From contig CM114272.1 of NCBI GenBank assembly GCA_050084515.1, forward strand, positions 28,520,001 to 28,584,000: a stretch of 64,000 nt of DNA, written 5' to 3'. Every line of letters starts with the position of its first letter. The first letter of the stretch is position 1. Below are positions 33,480-46,361 of this stretch, piece by piece. A program made the position numbers and the translations under genes. The notes below the pieces were generated by a model. That model saw only the letters and a list, made by a program, of their open reading frames with translations. It was not told the origin of the DNA and searched no databases. This DNA is from Blasia pusilla. Taxonomy: Eukaryota > Marchantiophyta > Marchantiopsida > Blasiales.

Positions 33480-35460
33480 AAGAGAAAGAGGAAATTTATG
33501 GATAGCGTCGTCGATCGTCGCGGCTCAAGTGATCGGATAGTGAGATTGGTGATTTTGCAAGGAAAGTGGAAGAACATGAGTGGAAGAAGGATTTGGCCTT
33601 GTTCAATGACCTTGCAAGTTATGAAGACCTCCTGTCAAAGAAGAGGAAGTTCATGAGCGATGTATTTGTCAAGCTCAAAGTCACGTAGTTGATGAAGGGC
33701 ATGGAGGTTCAATATGGCGATATGGAAGCTGAGTCTTTGAGAAGAGATAAGAGATCGAGAGCAGGAGATAAAATATCCCCACCAATGTAGTCAAAATGAC
33801 TAAGGGTTTATACTGCGCCAAACTTTGGAAGTATGGGCCTATACCCACGACATGAACATCAACCATCATCTTCTTGGCTAGATGGAGGAGAGCGAGGAGT
33901 GGTTCTACCACGACGAGAGTCATCTGGCCATTACCAATATGGTGGATTCTTGAGAAGCCTTAGAGGCCTACTATCTTCATTGGATGGACAGAGACGAAAT
34001 TTTCCGATCAAAGAGATGATACATGACGAAAATAAAAAATGAAGAGTGGGTCTAGTTAGGGGAGGAGACTTTTGAGGACCTAAGAGGTGTTTTTAATCAT
34101 CTCAATGTAGGTCATAATATCAGTTTTATGGGCTTGGAGAGAGATCTGATCGCCTTCTACCTAGCGGCGCTGTTCCCACAACCTTTCGTGGGGAGGGTGC
34201 TTTGGACAATAGCAATGCCATTTCTTGGCTATCACACTTGGAGATTTTACTAAATAATTCCCCATGAACTTTTGATTTGGAAGCGGAATTCAACATTTTG
34301 AAGGGGAAGCACCAACAGTTGAGTGAGGAGCACAAGAGACTTAAGAGAGAGATTGAGAGGATCATGAACGAGAAAATTTCAAGAGATGAGCTACATAGAT
34401 GACAAAGAGCTATAATGGCAAACCATATGGAGCAATGGAGGATGGAATATAAATCCATTATGGCAAGACGAAAACAAAAAATGGATCAACTGCTACGATG
34501 GAGAGCAAGGGGCAACGTGGGAGAACTCACACCTGAGATAACTCTACACGAGGGTTGTTTCATGAAAGAGGTTCATGTGATCTTATTTCAACCTATTGAG
34601 CACTTGTGGCCGCCTACTCTTTACGCAATATGGGATAATGCAGTGGATCGATGCGGCGCCAACTATGCTTCTATGATGTTGGCGCTAACACCTCTCAATT
34701 AGAGCAAAAAAGAGCAAGATATGCATAATTGGATGAAGGCATCGCCGAAGTTGAAGGAGGGGTCCTCGTGCCAAACAAGTGGCTGAAGTGCATGATTCGC
34801 TTCAACTCCATTGTCGTACAAGGTTGCTACGTGACAGACACATGTAAAGCTCAATTTGGGACAATGTAGCCCTTGATCCAATTATAACCCTGAAGTGAAC
34901 ATAGATTGGGTGGTTCAAGGAGAAATCTGACGTCAACAAAGAATTGATCGAGCGATGCAATCGTGGCTCATCCGCTTAATTAATATGTACCATCAAGACG
35001 ACCTTATTCATGAAATTGCCATAGATCTCCAAAATTGAGAGGCGGAAAATTTCTTCTCTACGCAAGCATTGAATCCACGAGAAGTCTGAAATGCCCTCAA
35101 CACAACTTGACAACTTGTTCTAAACGAGCATCGAAATTCATTGGTGGATGATCTTGTCTTGAGGAGACTTGATTTGATCTTGCCACCTTTCTTATGGCAA
35201 GATATTTCTCGGAGGATGGAAGGGGGGTATCCATGAACATACCACTACCCTTGCTAAATGCAGAAGGAACTCATTGGATACTTCGAGAGAGATTGGGAGA
35301 TGTTTCCAACATAACCAACAAAATACATAGATGATGATGAAGCGGATGTTGAGTTGGAGAGGATTGTTCCTCCTGAAGAGGGGGGGCGTATGACTAGAGC
35401 TACCGGAAGAGTTGGCGAGGCGTCTAAACCAATGTTATTACATCTAATGATGATACCTGA
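33480..35460 (+). pseudogene. decayed reading frame with coiled-coil segments, family unknown
   Basis: Coding-like pieces occur in different frames on +: about 33530-33690 (IGDF..-like, with VEEHEWKKDLALFNDL and SKKRKFMSDVFVKL), about 33880-34240 (MEESEEWFYHDESHLAITNM, FEDLRGVFNHLN), and 34300-34700 (a charged helix EEHKRLKREIERIMNEKIS, then NHMEQWRMEYKSIMARRKQK). Heptad-like, charge-rich segments suggest coiled coils. Many stops and frameshifts show it is dead. It could be a retroelement gag or a degraded host gene; I do not recognise the family. Confidence 0.4.
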
Positions 35461-36651
35461 TTAGAGAGGATGAGTTTGTGTTCATATCTTTATAATGTAC
35501 ATAAGTACAAGATCCCTCTCAATCCATATGTTTTCAGATACCACCTAGTTTTGTAAAAAATGAATGATTTTTTTGTTGAAAGTGGCTTATTTGTACAATC
35601 TTATGGGCAAATACCGTACCCCTTGGTTGCATGCATGTTTGTGCATGAAGTTCTATGGATGGTGATTTTGAGTTGGAAGATGATATGGACTTGGAAGATT
35701 AAGAGTTCAATTACTTTCAAAATATAAATATAAATTTCATCCTTAATTGATTCCTAATATTTTGGGCGTTAGTTAACTTAGAAGAAATGAAATTTTTCCA
35801 TGAAGTGAATTCATGAAACGTCTTTAAGTTTGCTCCAGGATTATCCTTGAGTAAGGTGGAAAGTACAATGACGGAAAGGTTTGTTTGATTAAAAAAATTA
35901 TAACTATAATTAGTAGAGTTTAAAAATATTTCTTCATACTTTAGAAGATTTTAAATTTTTTTCATAAGGAGATATGCTTTATTATTTTAAAAAATAAATA
36001 TTATCCACAAAGCCTATTCTTAGATTTACCCTTTGGACCTATACTAAACTAAAAACCAGAATGAGAGGAAGATTTTAATGATTTAAATATTATAAGACAT
36101 TTTGAAATAAAATAATGAATTTGGGAGCTTACAGGGTTGAAAATAGCATTAAATATTAATTTATTTGAAATAACATTATGAGATAATACAAGGAGAAGAA
36201 GTGAATTAATATTGAATAAGATGATTCATAATATGATTTCCAACTAAAGAAAAATTGCAAAAGAACTTGTTCATGGATCTTTTCGGCATGGTAGGTAAGA
36301 AAATTATTAAGAATTTCTAAGCTTGGAATCTAACGAAAATTAGTAAGAAATTAATTATACCCCTCCAATGGAATTTAAAAATTTACTAAAAATAAAGTAA
36401 ATAGAAAGGTTAAGAAAAAATGCAAAAGATATCATAAAAATAAGGTAAGAATTAATTAGACCGTTTCTTTTAGATTTTTTAAATATGTAAATATTTTTTG
36501 AATGAAATTTCCAATAATAATTTTACTTTAACATTAAAAATAGAAGAAAAAAAATCAAAAATTTGAGGAATATTTCTTGTTTAGACACACTCTCATTTTT
36601 TATTTTCTTATTTCTTCCCAAAATATGAAATAAATAAATAAGTGTGGCCAT
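35461..36651. other. strongly AT-rich DNA, no gene seen
   Basis: No coding potential. It forms the left flank of the CACTA insertion; the target base triplet tat is at 36652-36654. Confidence 0.55.
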
Positions 36652-36659
36652 TATCACTA

Positions 36660-37510
36660 GAACAATTCAAGAGTTTTATGACTGGCTCATATGACTCCCT
36701 CAAGTCATGTATGTCTTAAAAAAATTACTGGAAATGACTGATGATTCATAGAGTCATAAAAGCCTAGTCATCTAACATACCATGACTCGAGTCATTTTAG
36801 GATGAAAGACCTAGTCATTCATTTAAATGACTGACACATCACCAAAGTGAATAATATTGACAAACTCTAGTCATATAATATGACGGCCATATCAGCATAT
36901 GACATGGCAAGTCGTCAAGTATGACTACTTAAATCATGACATATGTTACATTGTACGAGTCAACTGTAGTCATATTGTTGAGAGAATTTCAGAAATATGA
37001 CTTGAGTTTCAATCATATGACGAAGCTTTCAAATATGACTTAGTCATATTGATCATTTTGTTTTGTCTAAATGACTTCAAATGGGTATATACGACTAAAT
37101 AAATGACGTGGTCTTTGTGTATGACTCAAGTCTGACTACTTTGTATGACTCCATGTTGTGTGAATATGACTAGGAACTTAAATATATGATTGTTTTAAAT
37201 GAATCCATAGTTTATTTTTTTTTAATATAGATTTTCTTATGACTAGAATCTAACTTCTTTATGACTAATATTTTGCTTCACATGTTTGAATGACTCCAAA
37301 ATTCATTAATATGATTGCATGATAGATGAATATGACTAGGTACCTATATATATGACTTTTAAATGATTGCAGATTGTTTTAGTATGACTTGGTACATGTT
37401 TGGATCAGTAGTTGAAATGACTACATATGGTGTGATATGACTAGAGTTTGGCTACATTATATGAATTATGACTAATATGATTCATATGACATATTTAAAT
37501 GACTCCAAGT
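36660..37510. repeat. CACTA subterminal repeats (ATGACT motif)
   Basis: About thirty ATGACT hexamers, counting both orientations, lie in 850 bp, many as atATGACT. In En/Spm elements the TNPA protein binds such short subterminal motifs and brings the ends together, so these are the likely binding sites. Only isolated copies are seen near the opposite end. Confidence 0.8.
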
Positions 37511-37918
37511 GATGGGAATTAGAAGTAGGTCTCACTATAGAAGGCTAAGGTTCTCCTTGCATAATGTAGCCTATCCATTCATGCATTGATTCTCACAAAA
37601 CATCGATAAAATAACCAAAGCAAAGGAAAGGTGGAGATTGTAGTTCAGATACTCCATTCATCAATTGAGAATGCGGTGTTAAAACAAATATCTGATTGGA
37701 AACTACAAACTTTCCAATGCAGGAACTAGGATAAAATTCAGTAGTCTCATATTGAAGAAAAATAAATTCAGCAACAAAAAGTGGTCATAAAGATTACTAT
37801 AAGTAATCAACAATGATTTCTCTCGAGAGTCTGAGATTTCATAGAGAACTAGTAAACAAAACATGCACTACTGTAAGTAAATATTGTCTACATGTAGGCA
37901 TGAACGTCTAATATTAGC
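37511..37918. other. spacer between subterminal repeats and TNPA-like gene
   Basis: No coding potential. It probably holds the 3' untranslated region of the TNPA-like transcript. Confidence 0.4.
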
Positions 37919-40900
37919 CTATGATTTCTTCAAATTCACTTCATGCCAAAGTACTGAACCTCCAAGAGTGTATTGGGATGGCATATTAGCCTCATTTGGC
38001 TCCCATAACTTATGATCCAAGAATGCAAGATGGAAAATCTTCAGATCCACCTGTACCACCCCCGATAAGATATCACTCCCATGAAATTTGTGTTGTCCAC
38101 TCAAGCCAGTTACAACACCAGTGCCAAGAATTATCCTACTGAGCTTGGGCTTTAGGAGTTGAACTTCATCTCCCACACGAATCTGTAAACCCAAGATCCC
38201 CGGATGAGTCTTTGGAGGAAACCAATGCATAAACTTGGTGTTGGACATATAACACAACACACTATTAGTTACAATTCCTTCAATTGTAATATTGTAGCAC
38301 TTGAACAAAGTTTTGATTATCATCCCAAGCAAGATTGTTTTTCTTCCAAGTCCATATGCATACCTTCCCAATGTATTTCTTGTTGCTTCCTGACTTTATA
38401 TCGCTGTCATGTTCACTACTTGCAACTTGAATGGCGTCAGAATGCACGTCTTGTAACACGTCTCTTTTTTTTCGGAGAAGACTCTTTCTACCCAACAATG
38501 AAACCTGCATAGTACAAAAGGATATTGAAATAAAGAAAAGGAAATTTTGTTATGTTGAATGTACATCGATAGAAGGCTACTGATATATAGCTATAATATG
38601 AGAGAGAGAAATATACCAAGCTGGAACTTGACATTTACTTGTTGTACATATTTACTTGCTATACATAATCTCTTCCTGTAAAAAATTGAAGATCTCTTTG
38701 AAACTATAGTAAGTATAAGGATAACAAGTGTAAGGATAGTAAGTGTAAGGATAAACCAAGCTGGAAATTGACATTAACTTGTTGTACATAATCTCTTGCT
38801 GTAAAAAAATGAAGATCTTTTGAAACTATTGTAAGTGTAAGGATGTACCAAGCTGGAAACTGAGATTTACTTCTTGTACATAATCTCTTGCTGAAAAAAA
38901 TTGAAGATCTCTTTGAAAGTAGAGAGGGGTAGAAAAGAAGATCTGAGAGGATTGCTATTTTAGGTATGTTGTCAAAGTAGACAACGGTACACAAAGGGTT
39001 TTACAAAATCCCTTCGAATATTCAAAGCCAAGGTTGGTTTGGGTTTAGGGTTAGGTGAAGGGCCATCCATTATCTTCATTAATGTTAGTTGTTGTTATCA
39101 GAAATTTAGTGAATTCATACGGAGTGGCATATCCTAAATTAAAACCTACCAAGCTGGAATTTCACATTTACTTGTTGTACATAATCTCAAACCATAATGC
39201 ATTGAAACTATAGAAACTCTTTGAAACTATAGAAAGGGTAGGGATAACAAAAGATCGGAGGGGAAGAAAACCAAAATTGAGAGAGTTGCTGCTTTAGGGT
39301 TTTCAGACGGCGAGCAGGATTTTGATTCATTTCCCTTCTTGACTATCACACAACAATAGTATTTATAGGAAACTAAAAGAATCTGCACTTACAAAGGATA
39401 TACTTTCTATAAACCAAATCAGGATTTTATAAACTAAATACTTACCATCTCGAGTCCCTTGAGTTTGCCCATCCAAGTCCCTTGATAACTCCTTATGAGG
39501 ACCCAAAACATCTACTCCAATCTTTGAAGGGCCATCCTTGACACCAGCAAGATCTGCCATGTAATTTCAGAGGAGAAATTATCAAATTCTAATAACTGTA
39601 CCAAGGCTTCAAAAGAAACTAACTTAAGAGAGGACTCTTATCTTTTTGCTGACTCATAATATGACTCTTAGAAGGACCACATGTATTCACTTTAGGTCTC
39701 TTCTTCTCTAAAAGCTTGTTGATCATGTCAACAACCATAGAAAAGGCCTCTTTTTGTTCCTTCTGGTTTTTTTCCAACTTCTTCTCAATCAGCGATTGGT
39801 TGATTGACATCTTCTTCTCCAAGAGGAGTTGGTCCTCTCCAATTTATGCTCAAGATCACCCTTGATGACACCCATATCTGCAGTCCATTTCTTCTCTACC
39901 TTCGTAAAGTTGAGTGGTTATGCTTGACTCTGCACTCATCTGAAAAATAAAATGATATCCATAGAGTCTGTATGTTCGCTGCAAATATATAGCTCCAATT
40001 CTAGGCTATATCAATCTTTGTATTAAGATAAATCAAACACTATCATAAGTCAGATTTTACTCGGTAGCATTATACTCACTCGGGAACCTCCAATGTAAAG
40101 GCTATCACTCGCCGCTGGTGTTTGCTCTTCAGGTTCTTTTGTGCTCAAGCCTACTGTCGCAGCTCCTTCCTATTAGTAAGATTGCATACAAACCAATGAC
40201 AATGAATATATCAGGTGGTGAAAAGTCTACAATGTACTTACAAACCTCACAATACATGAGAAATAATTCACACATGATTATAGCTAACTTACTAGACTCT
40301 CTTGATGTGGAATTGGTCCACTCTCAATAACACCTACATTGCTTTGTGTGGTTGATCCACCTCTGCCCTATATATGGAGAAAGGCAACAATACAATTAGA
40401 ATCACTAACATTGAAAAACATTAACAATCTGAACACCAAAGTGCAGAAATCATAAACATAAAAGAAATGAAAGTTAAGGAAAACTTACAGAAAACCCCCT
40501 AAACGTCCCCGTCCGCTGTGATTTAAAGTCATAACCTTTGATCTTGCGTTCACCATCTTTTGGGCCTTCAACATAACCTTTTCAGCAAGCCAATAGTCTA
40601 CCAAACGGCCCCATGGATCTTCCTTAGCATCAGGGTGGCAAGGGACATCAACATGAGCCCTGTTGGCCATCTAATATGCTTTCATCGTGGACCGTTCTAT
40701 TTTTAATAATTGTGCATATTTCTTATTCAAAAAGTCCAAACATAAAGATGGTGCCCCAACATATGTGTAGGCACTCTCAATGTGCTCGCGAATTGTTGCC
40801 ACACTAATAGCCTCTTGCCTACTCATCTCGACACATGATAAGTCGAGATAGCGTAGGGTCCATACCTTTAGGTCATTCAACCATGGCTCATAACCGAGCA

Positions 40901-41945
40901 CCTTTGTCTTTGAAACCCCAGTAGACAAAAATTCACATCTAGGAAGTAGGTTTTGGTCCTTGCGTTGAGCCACATCACGGTTCCAAAAATCTCTCTTGGT
41001 CCTACTTCTTCTCACACTTTCCCTATCACCTAAACAAATGAAAGGCGCAAGAAAATCAATTTAGGCATGCACATGTTACAAAATGCAAGGAATAAAAGAC
41101 CAGATCACTAACCAATTGTACCCAACATTCTTGGTCGACATGTAGACCATGCCTCAAAAGCGGCTACATGTGGACATACCCCCACTTTTATTTGTGGGTT
41201 TGGAGAGACTAAGGGCCCTGAAAGACTGACTGTCACTTTGCTGCGAATGTACACTCGTCCCAACAAATCCTGATGGCCCATCAAAAAATGTTGAGTCAGA
41301 ACCTTCTCGTGCATTTGGATAAGGGGGCGGAGGGCATGGTGCTCCATCCTACCCACACATGGAGATGTGAAATAAGGATGAACAAATAATCATGAATTAG
41401 TCTCTCACAACAAGAAGTTCACTCTAACATTTATCAAGAATGGCCACAAGAAACCAGGGTTCAGAAATTAGTAACATTTGAGATTCTGAGTGAGTACATG
41501 TCACTCTTACATCCTTCATCAACACTATAGACAAGAAATCAGGACTTCACAATCTTAAAAAAACATACAGAACCAGGAAAGGAAAATTGCCACTTTCCGA
41601 GTTATCATAAGAAGATCAAGAGTTAAAGAGTTATCATTCCTTAAAATTAAGAAGTAGATCACAAATACACAATGTGGAAAGAAGTTTACACTTGGCACTC
41701 CCCATCGGAGTCAAACTTTGTGTATGAGGACCCCATTCGACGTGAGATCCACATGGTAGAGATGGCTGGGTGTTGCCTACCCACGGGCGCTCTACAACTC
41801 TAGGTTGTGACCAAGACATGCCACTAGGCCATTGGCCTTGAGCGGTCATGTGTCTAGCCGTAGGAGTTTGTTGATCCCATTGTGGTCGGGGGGGAGGGTT
41901 TAGGGGCAAGCCATAATAGCTATGTGGGCCATGATTCAACATCAA
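37919..41945 (-). CDS. TNPA-like CACTA protein (Plant_transposase Ptta/En/Spm type), exon model incomplete
   Basis: Likely the DNA-binding regulatory transposase that recognises the subterminal repeats. Pieces in coding order: a proline-rich start (41945-41634), 41356-41108, 41015-40671 (ending in YAQLLKIERS), 40670-40485 with DPWGRLVDYWLAEKVML and NARSKV..NHSGRGRLGGF, the hallmark W...L...W and NR.....H.SG region of the family. A lysine/glutamate-rich coiled coil follows (39822-39619), then the C-terminal domain 38371-37919 with RVGDEVQLLKPK, ILGTGVVTG and VLWHEV. Gaps between pieces look like introns, but I did not fix all splice sites. No obvious nonsense change was noted within the pieces, unlike TNP2. 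A 105-140-bp tandem repeat at 38.6-38.9 kb lies in a presumed intron. Confidence 0.65.
38615..38935. repeat. tandem repeat inside the TNPA-like gene
   Basis: Three tandem copies of a 95-140-bp unit beginning accaagctggaa and including gttgtacataatctcttgctg and gaagatctctttgaaa. A fourth partial copy lies at 39147-39240. They are probably within an intron. Confidence 0.75.
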
Positions 41946-42631
41946 AGCTCATGAGTGGACCACCTTGCACCCATTGGTCCACCTAATATTTTATTGAACC
42001 CATTTCTGATCCACTTTGGCTTGAATCATGTGCCTTATAATTGGCATGAGATTCGTGGAATTCTCTCCCTCCAATACCCTGAGCATATGAAAGAGAAATA
42101 AAAGTTAGTGTACTATAATAAATAAACACAGAGACTGGAAGAATCATGTATCCCACACAAAATCTTATATTACTGAAGATGGTTCATAACATATCATTAT
42201 AGTTACCCTTTCGACTTGGATCGGATGGAATGTTAGCCGAGTATCCTTATTCACAAATGGAGGATCAGGTACATCTTCCTCCTCATCATTCTGGTATTCT
42301 GAATCTTTAGTTGGCATATAATCTGGACCTTTCATTTTATTATCCCTTCAGCTTTCAAGCATTGAAGGACCTGGTAAGCTCTCCAAGACCTTTATTGTCA
42401 ATCTCAAACTTTGTCGCTTTTCCACTACCTCTGCCACTACTGCTCTACAACATGAGGCTTTCTTGGATGCCTTTGTTGGTTTGAGCCTTTCCAAACAATG
42501 ATTTCATTATCAATCATCTATGTAAGATCATGCAAGTCTCATTTTCTATGAATAAGGAAACTACATGCAAGAAGAAATGGAAAACCATGCAATATTATTG
42601 CAATTCACATCTCATGCAAGTAGTGAACTAC

Positions 42632-45600
42632 TTACTCAGAGGGAATAGCACCAAGAATTTTTGTTGCTTTTTTTTTTTTTTCCCATATCTTTCGTGCCCG
42701 TTCTTGTTCAATTGGGAGTAGAGCATGAAGGTCCTTATCTAGTAGGTCTAGACTCTCAAATCCATCACCAATTGCAGAGTTCTCCAAGTTTGAAGAGTTG
42801 GTGGGCGTATCAGGATGTCTAAAGTTGTCATTACCTTGATCATTTGGCTCCATTGTAATGTGCAGAGCTGATGTTTCACTCTTACGAGTCATTGCCTCTC
42901 TTTCAAAACCCTTAGATGTTTCTTGCCCCTCTGTACTCAAATCACAAGCCATCACATTTTTGCTCAAAACAACCTTCCATCCACTTCCTTCGTTTGCATC
43001 TCCAAAGAAGACTTGTTCTACTTGAGATGGGAACACAAAGGGTTGATGGTTGATAGGTTCACAAGATCTAAGGTTTACAAGTAGGAAGCCTTCACGGTCT
43101 TGCTTCATGGATGGCATCCGTGATTTCCAATCTGCCCTCACCCACCTCCCTCTCATTAATATTACAAGTTGATCGACAATCCCATAATCAAGTGCAATTA
43201 TGTCGACCAGAACTCCCACATATGAATAAGCACAATTTTGATCATCATTAGCCTCATCCATAAATATAGCTCCAGTTCCACTTTCCTAAGTGGAGTATGC
43301 ATTGTATCCACCCTCTTCCTCTACCTATAGTGATTGCCATAAGCCTTCATAGACTTGTATGAGAGAAATTTTGCGTGTGGAGGAATTGACAAAGCCAATA
43401 GCTCTTCATCCACCTTCTCATATTTTTTCCCTAGCATCTCGAAGGATAGCTAGTTGAATCCACTCTTCAAAAGAAACTGATGCATTCTCAACTTCAAATT
43501 TCCTGGTAGAAAGAAAGAACATCACCAAGGAATAAGGTGATGTGGTAGATGAAACAAACATGTAAGGTTAAGTAGATCAGGTTCAGAAAATCCATACATT
43601 GAATTCATTGAATATAGTTGAATTTTACCTCCGCCACATGACCATACATTCCATATTGTGTAGGACATAGTGGTGTGCCAAGATATTCATTTCTCGGGAT
43701 AATCTGATTTTACGTCATGCACCTTCCAACTCCTCCCCTATGACCCCTTCTTCTTCGCCGTCATCCTATATTTGTGTCCTCAAATCCACAAATATTTTCA
43801 TATACTGAGTCACAAATCCCAATGCCTCATCTTTGATATACCCCTCCGCCATGCATCCCTGTGGGCGAGCTTTAGATCTGACATATTTTTTCGGAGTACC
43901 CATATATCTTTCCATTCGATACATCCATCGGCAAGCTAAAGCCCCACATATATCCAATTCTTGGACAACATGGATAAGAAGATGTGTCATCACAACAAAA
44001 AATGACGGTGGAAAATACATCTCCAACAGGCAAAGGGTAAGTACTATATCCTTATGTAGTTTTTCATAGCATGTAGGATCATACACTTGACAACACAATA
44101 ACCTAAAAATCTTGCTCAAACGCATGATTGATGAGCGAATTGGATCCTTCATTAGCCCACGAAGGGCAAAGGGAAGGATTTGGTGAATCAACACATGATA
44201 ATCATGTGACTTCATGGATCCCAATTTCTTTTTAACCACATGCTTCTTCAAGTCAGCACTATATCCCGTAGGTACTTTCATGGACTCAATCCTAGCTAGG
44301 AAAATGGACATTTCATGAGGTGATAAAACATAATCACATTGAGGTTTCACTAGCCTTATTGCTTTACTTGGATGAGGTTGTAACTTCAAGTGAGGTCGAA
44401 TTCCACGAGCCTCCATATCTCTTCTAACCTTCAATGTATCCTTCATCCCAAATAGAGTTTTAACTAGATTCTCAGATATATTCTTCTCCACATGCATAAC
44501 ATCTAGGATGTGTCGTATCAGCAGATGCTACTTTAAAGTAGTATATTTTCAAGGAAAAATATATGCATATTCATGGTCGACAAGAGAAAAGTAACTATAT
44601 CACCTATCACAACAAAAATTTGAAAACAATTAGATGTTTGTTGGATACTTTCCAGTATGCCAAATCAAAGAGTATACTTTGCTGCTTTACCCCTGTCCTC
44701 TTGTATGGATGAGTAGGAGCATCCTCTCGACCACCTCCATCATCATATATTTTTTTCTCCTCCGCCCATTCCAGAATTTCATCTGATGTAATCCTTGGCG
44801 GTGGTGGTCTAGACTCCCTCTCACCATTGAATCGATGGCCGTAAGGTCACCCTCTCCAAACATGGTCTAGTGGAAGATGTCTTCTATGACCACCAAATAT
44901 GGGCTTTCCACATTGTTTGGAGAAATCTGAATCCACATACGGTCCACATACGGTACATGCAAGTTTTCCACCATGGCTTTGCCGTGAGATTGTGCCATAG
45001 GCTGGATAATTATTTATAGTCCACAAGATTATGGCTCTAAATTTTAACCCATGTGGTCTTTTCACATCGTGGAATTAAATTCCATTCCACAACTCCCTAA
45101 AATCCTCTATCAAGGGGGCCAAGAAGGTGTTGATATTTTCTCCATTCACACTCTCCTTACCAGGTATGATAAGAGCCAACATGACAAAAAACTTTTTTGT
45201 TTGAAGCCAAGGTGGCAAATTGTACTTAATCAATAAGATTGGCCATGTTGACCATGAGCTTGCCTTATCAGAGTAAGGATTGACTCCGTCAAGTGCTAAA
45301 CCAAACCTACAATTTCTACCCTCTGCAACAAAGTTTGGGTACAAACAATCAATATGATTCCAAACCTTGCTATCCCCTGCATGCCTTAGCATGCCATCCT
45401 TACTTTTTTCCTTCAGAAGACCAACTCAATAACTCTAACAAGGCCCTACACCTATACATACGCTGGATCCGAGGGATTACAGGGAAGTGTCTTAATACCT
45501 TGTTTGGTACTAAGGACTTCCCGACTTGCTTGAAGCTAGCATTCCCAGACTTTGGCCAAATTTTTGCACCTTCCAAGTCCCCTCAAAATAGAACACAACC

Positions 45601-46361
45601 TTTAGGGCAGGCATGTATAGAGTTGTAGCTCATACCAAGTTTACTAACGAGTTTATTTGCTGCATAGTATGATGGTGGGACAAGATTTTCAGATGGGAGT
45701 ATCATCTTACGTGGGAGTTTCAATATCTCATCAATTACAATATTAGGGACCTCATGGGTCGCACCAATATTGAAAAGGAGCATAATAAATGCAAGTAAAG
45801 AAGTCTTGGCTCTAGGGAAGAGTGGCTTGCATGCTGCGGCAAGCTTGTGAAAATCTGAGGGAATATTTGGATCATTGGTTTCATTGAGGTTTCCGTTCTC
45901 TGTCCCACTTTCATCAACAACCATATCCTCATCATGGAGGTGATCATATTCTCTAAAAATATCATTCAGCATGTGGGGAACATCAATATCAACATCCAAA
46001 TCGTTATTTTCTGGATGTGAGATTTCAGGTCTAACATTGGATTGCATAATGCGCTCACGTTGCGCATTGTCATTGATCTCTTATTGTGTGAGCCACTCCT
46101 CATCTGAAGAGTTCCACTCCTCCCTACTTTTTGGAACTTGACAAAGATGAGATTTACCATTTTTCCTCAGATGGTCTCTACCTTTGCTAGTCCCAAGGTA
46201 GTTCCGCCCTTGCACTCTATACAAGGGCATCTTGCCCTCTCCCTCCCCAAATTACGAGACCTATCGCACTCCCTTTGCCACAACTTATAGTCGTGTGCTT
46301 GGATTCTATGAGGATGTGTCAAATCCAACCGAACGTGAGTAGTCCTTTGTGGTATCATCAC
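42632..46361 (-). pseudogene. TNP2-type CACTA transposase, interrupted
   Basis: The catalytic transposase of the CACTA element. Parts in coding order: a transposase-associated start with a CPCIECK zinc-like motif (46361-46167); LLFNIGATHEVPN, SKLGMSYNSIHACPKGC, KVLRHFPVIPRIQRMY (46047-45400); the TNP2 core VWNHIDCLYPNFV, GLALDGVNPYSDK, YNLPPWLQTKKFFVM, IDF..ELW, NYPAYGTISRQSHGGKLACTVC, GGHRRHLPLDH (45392-44847); DUF4218 (44497-43766: HDYHVLIHQILPFALRGL, TLCLLEMYFPPSFF, WMYRMERYMG); and DUF4216 (43261-42632: VDIIALDYG, VFFGDANEGSGWKVV). Stops at 45583-45585 (TGA after CVLF, where CGA is expected) and 45075-45077 (TAA, where CAA is expected) fit C-to-T changes. Frameshifts lie near 46190 and 45400. 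Some gaps may be introns. Confidence 0.9.
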
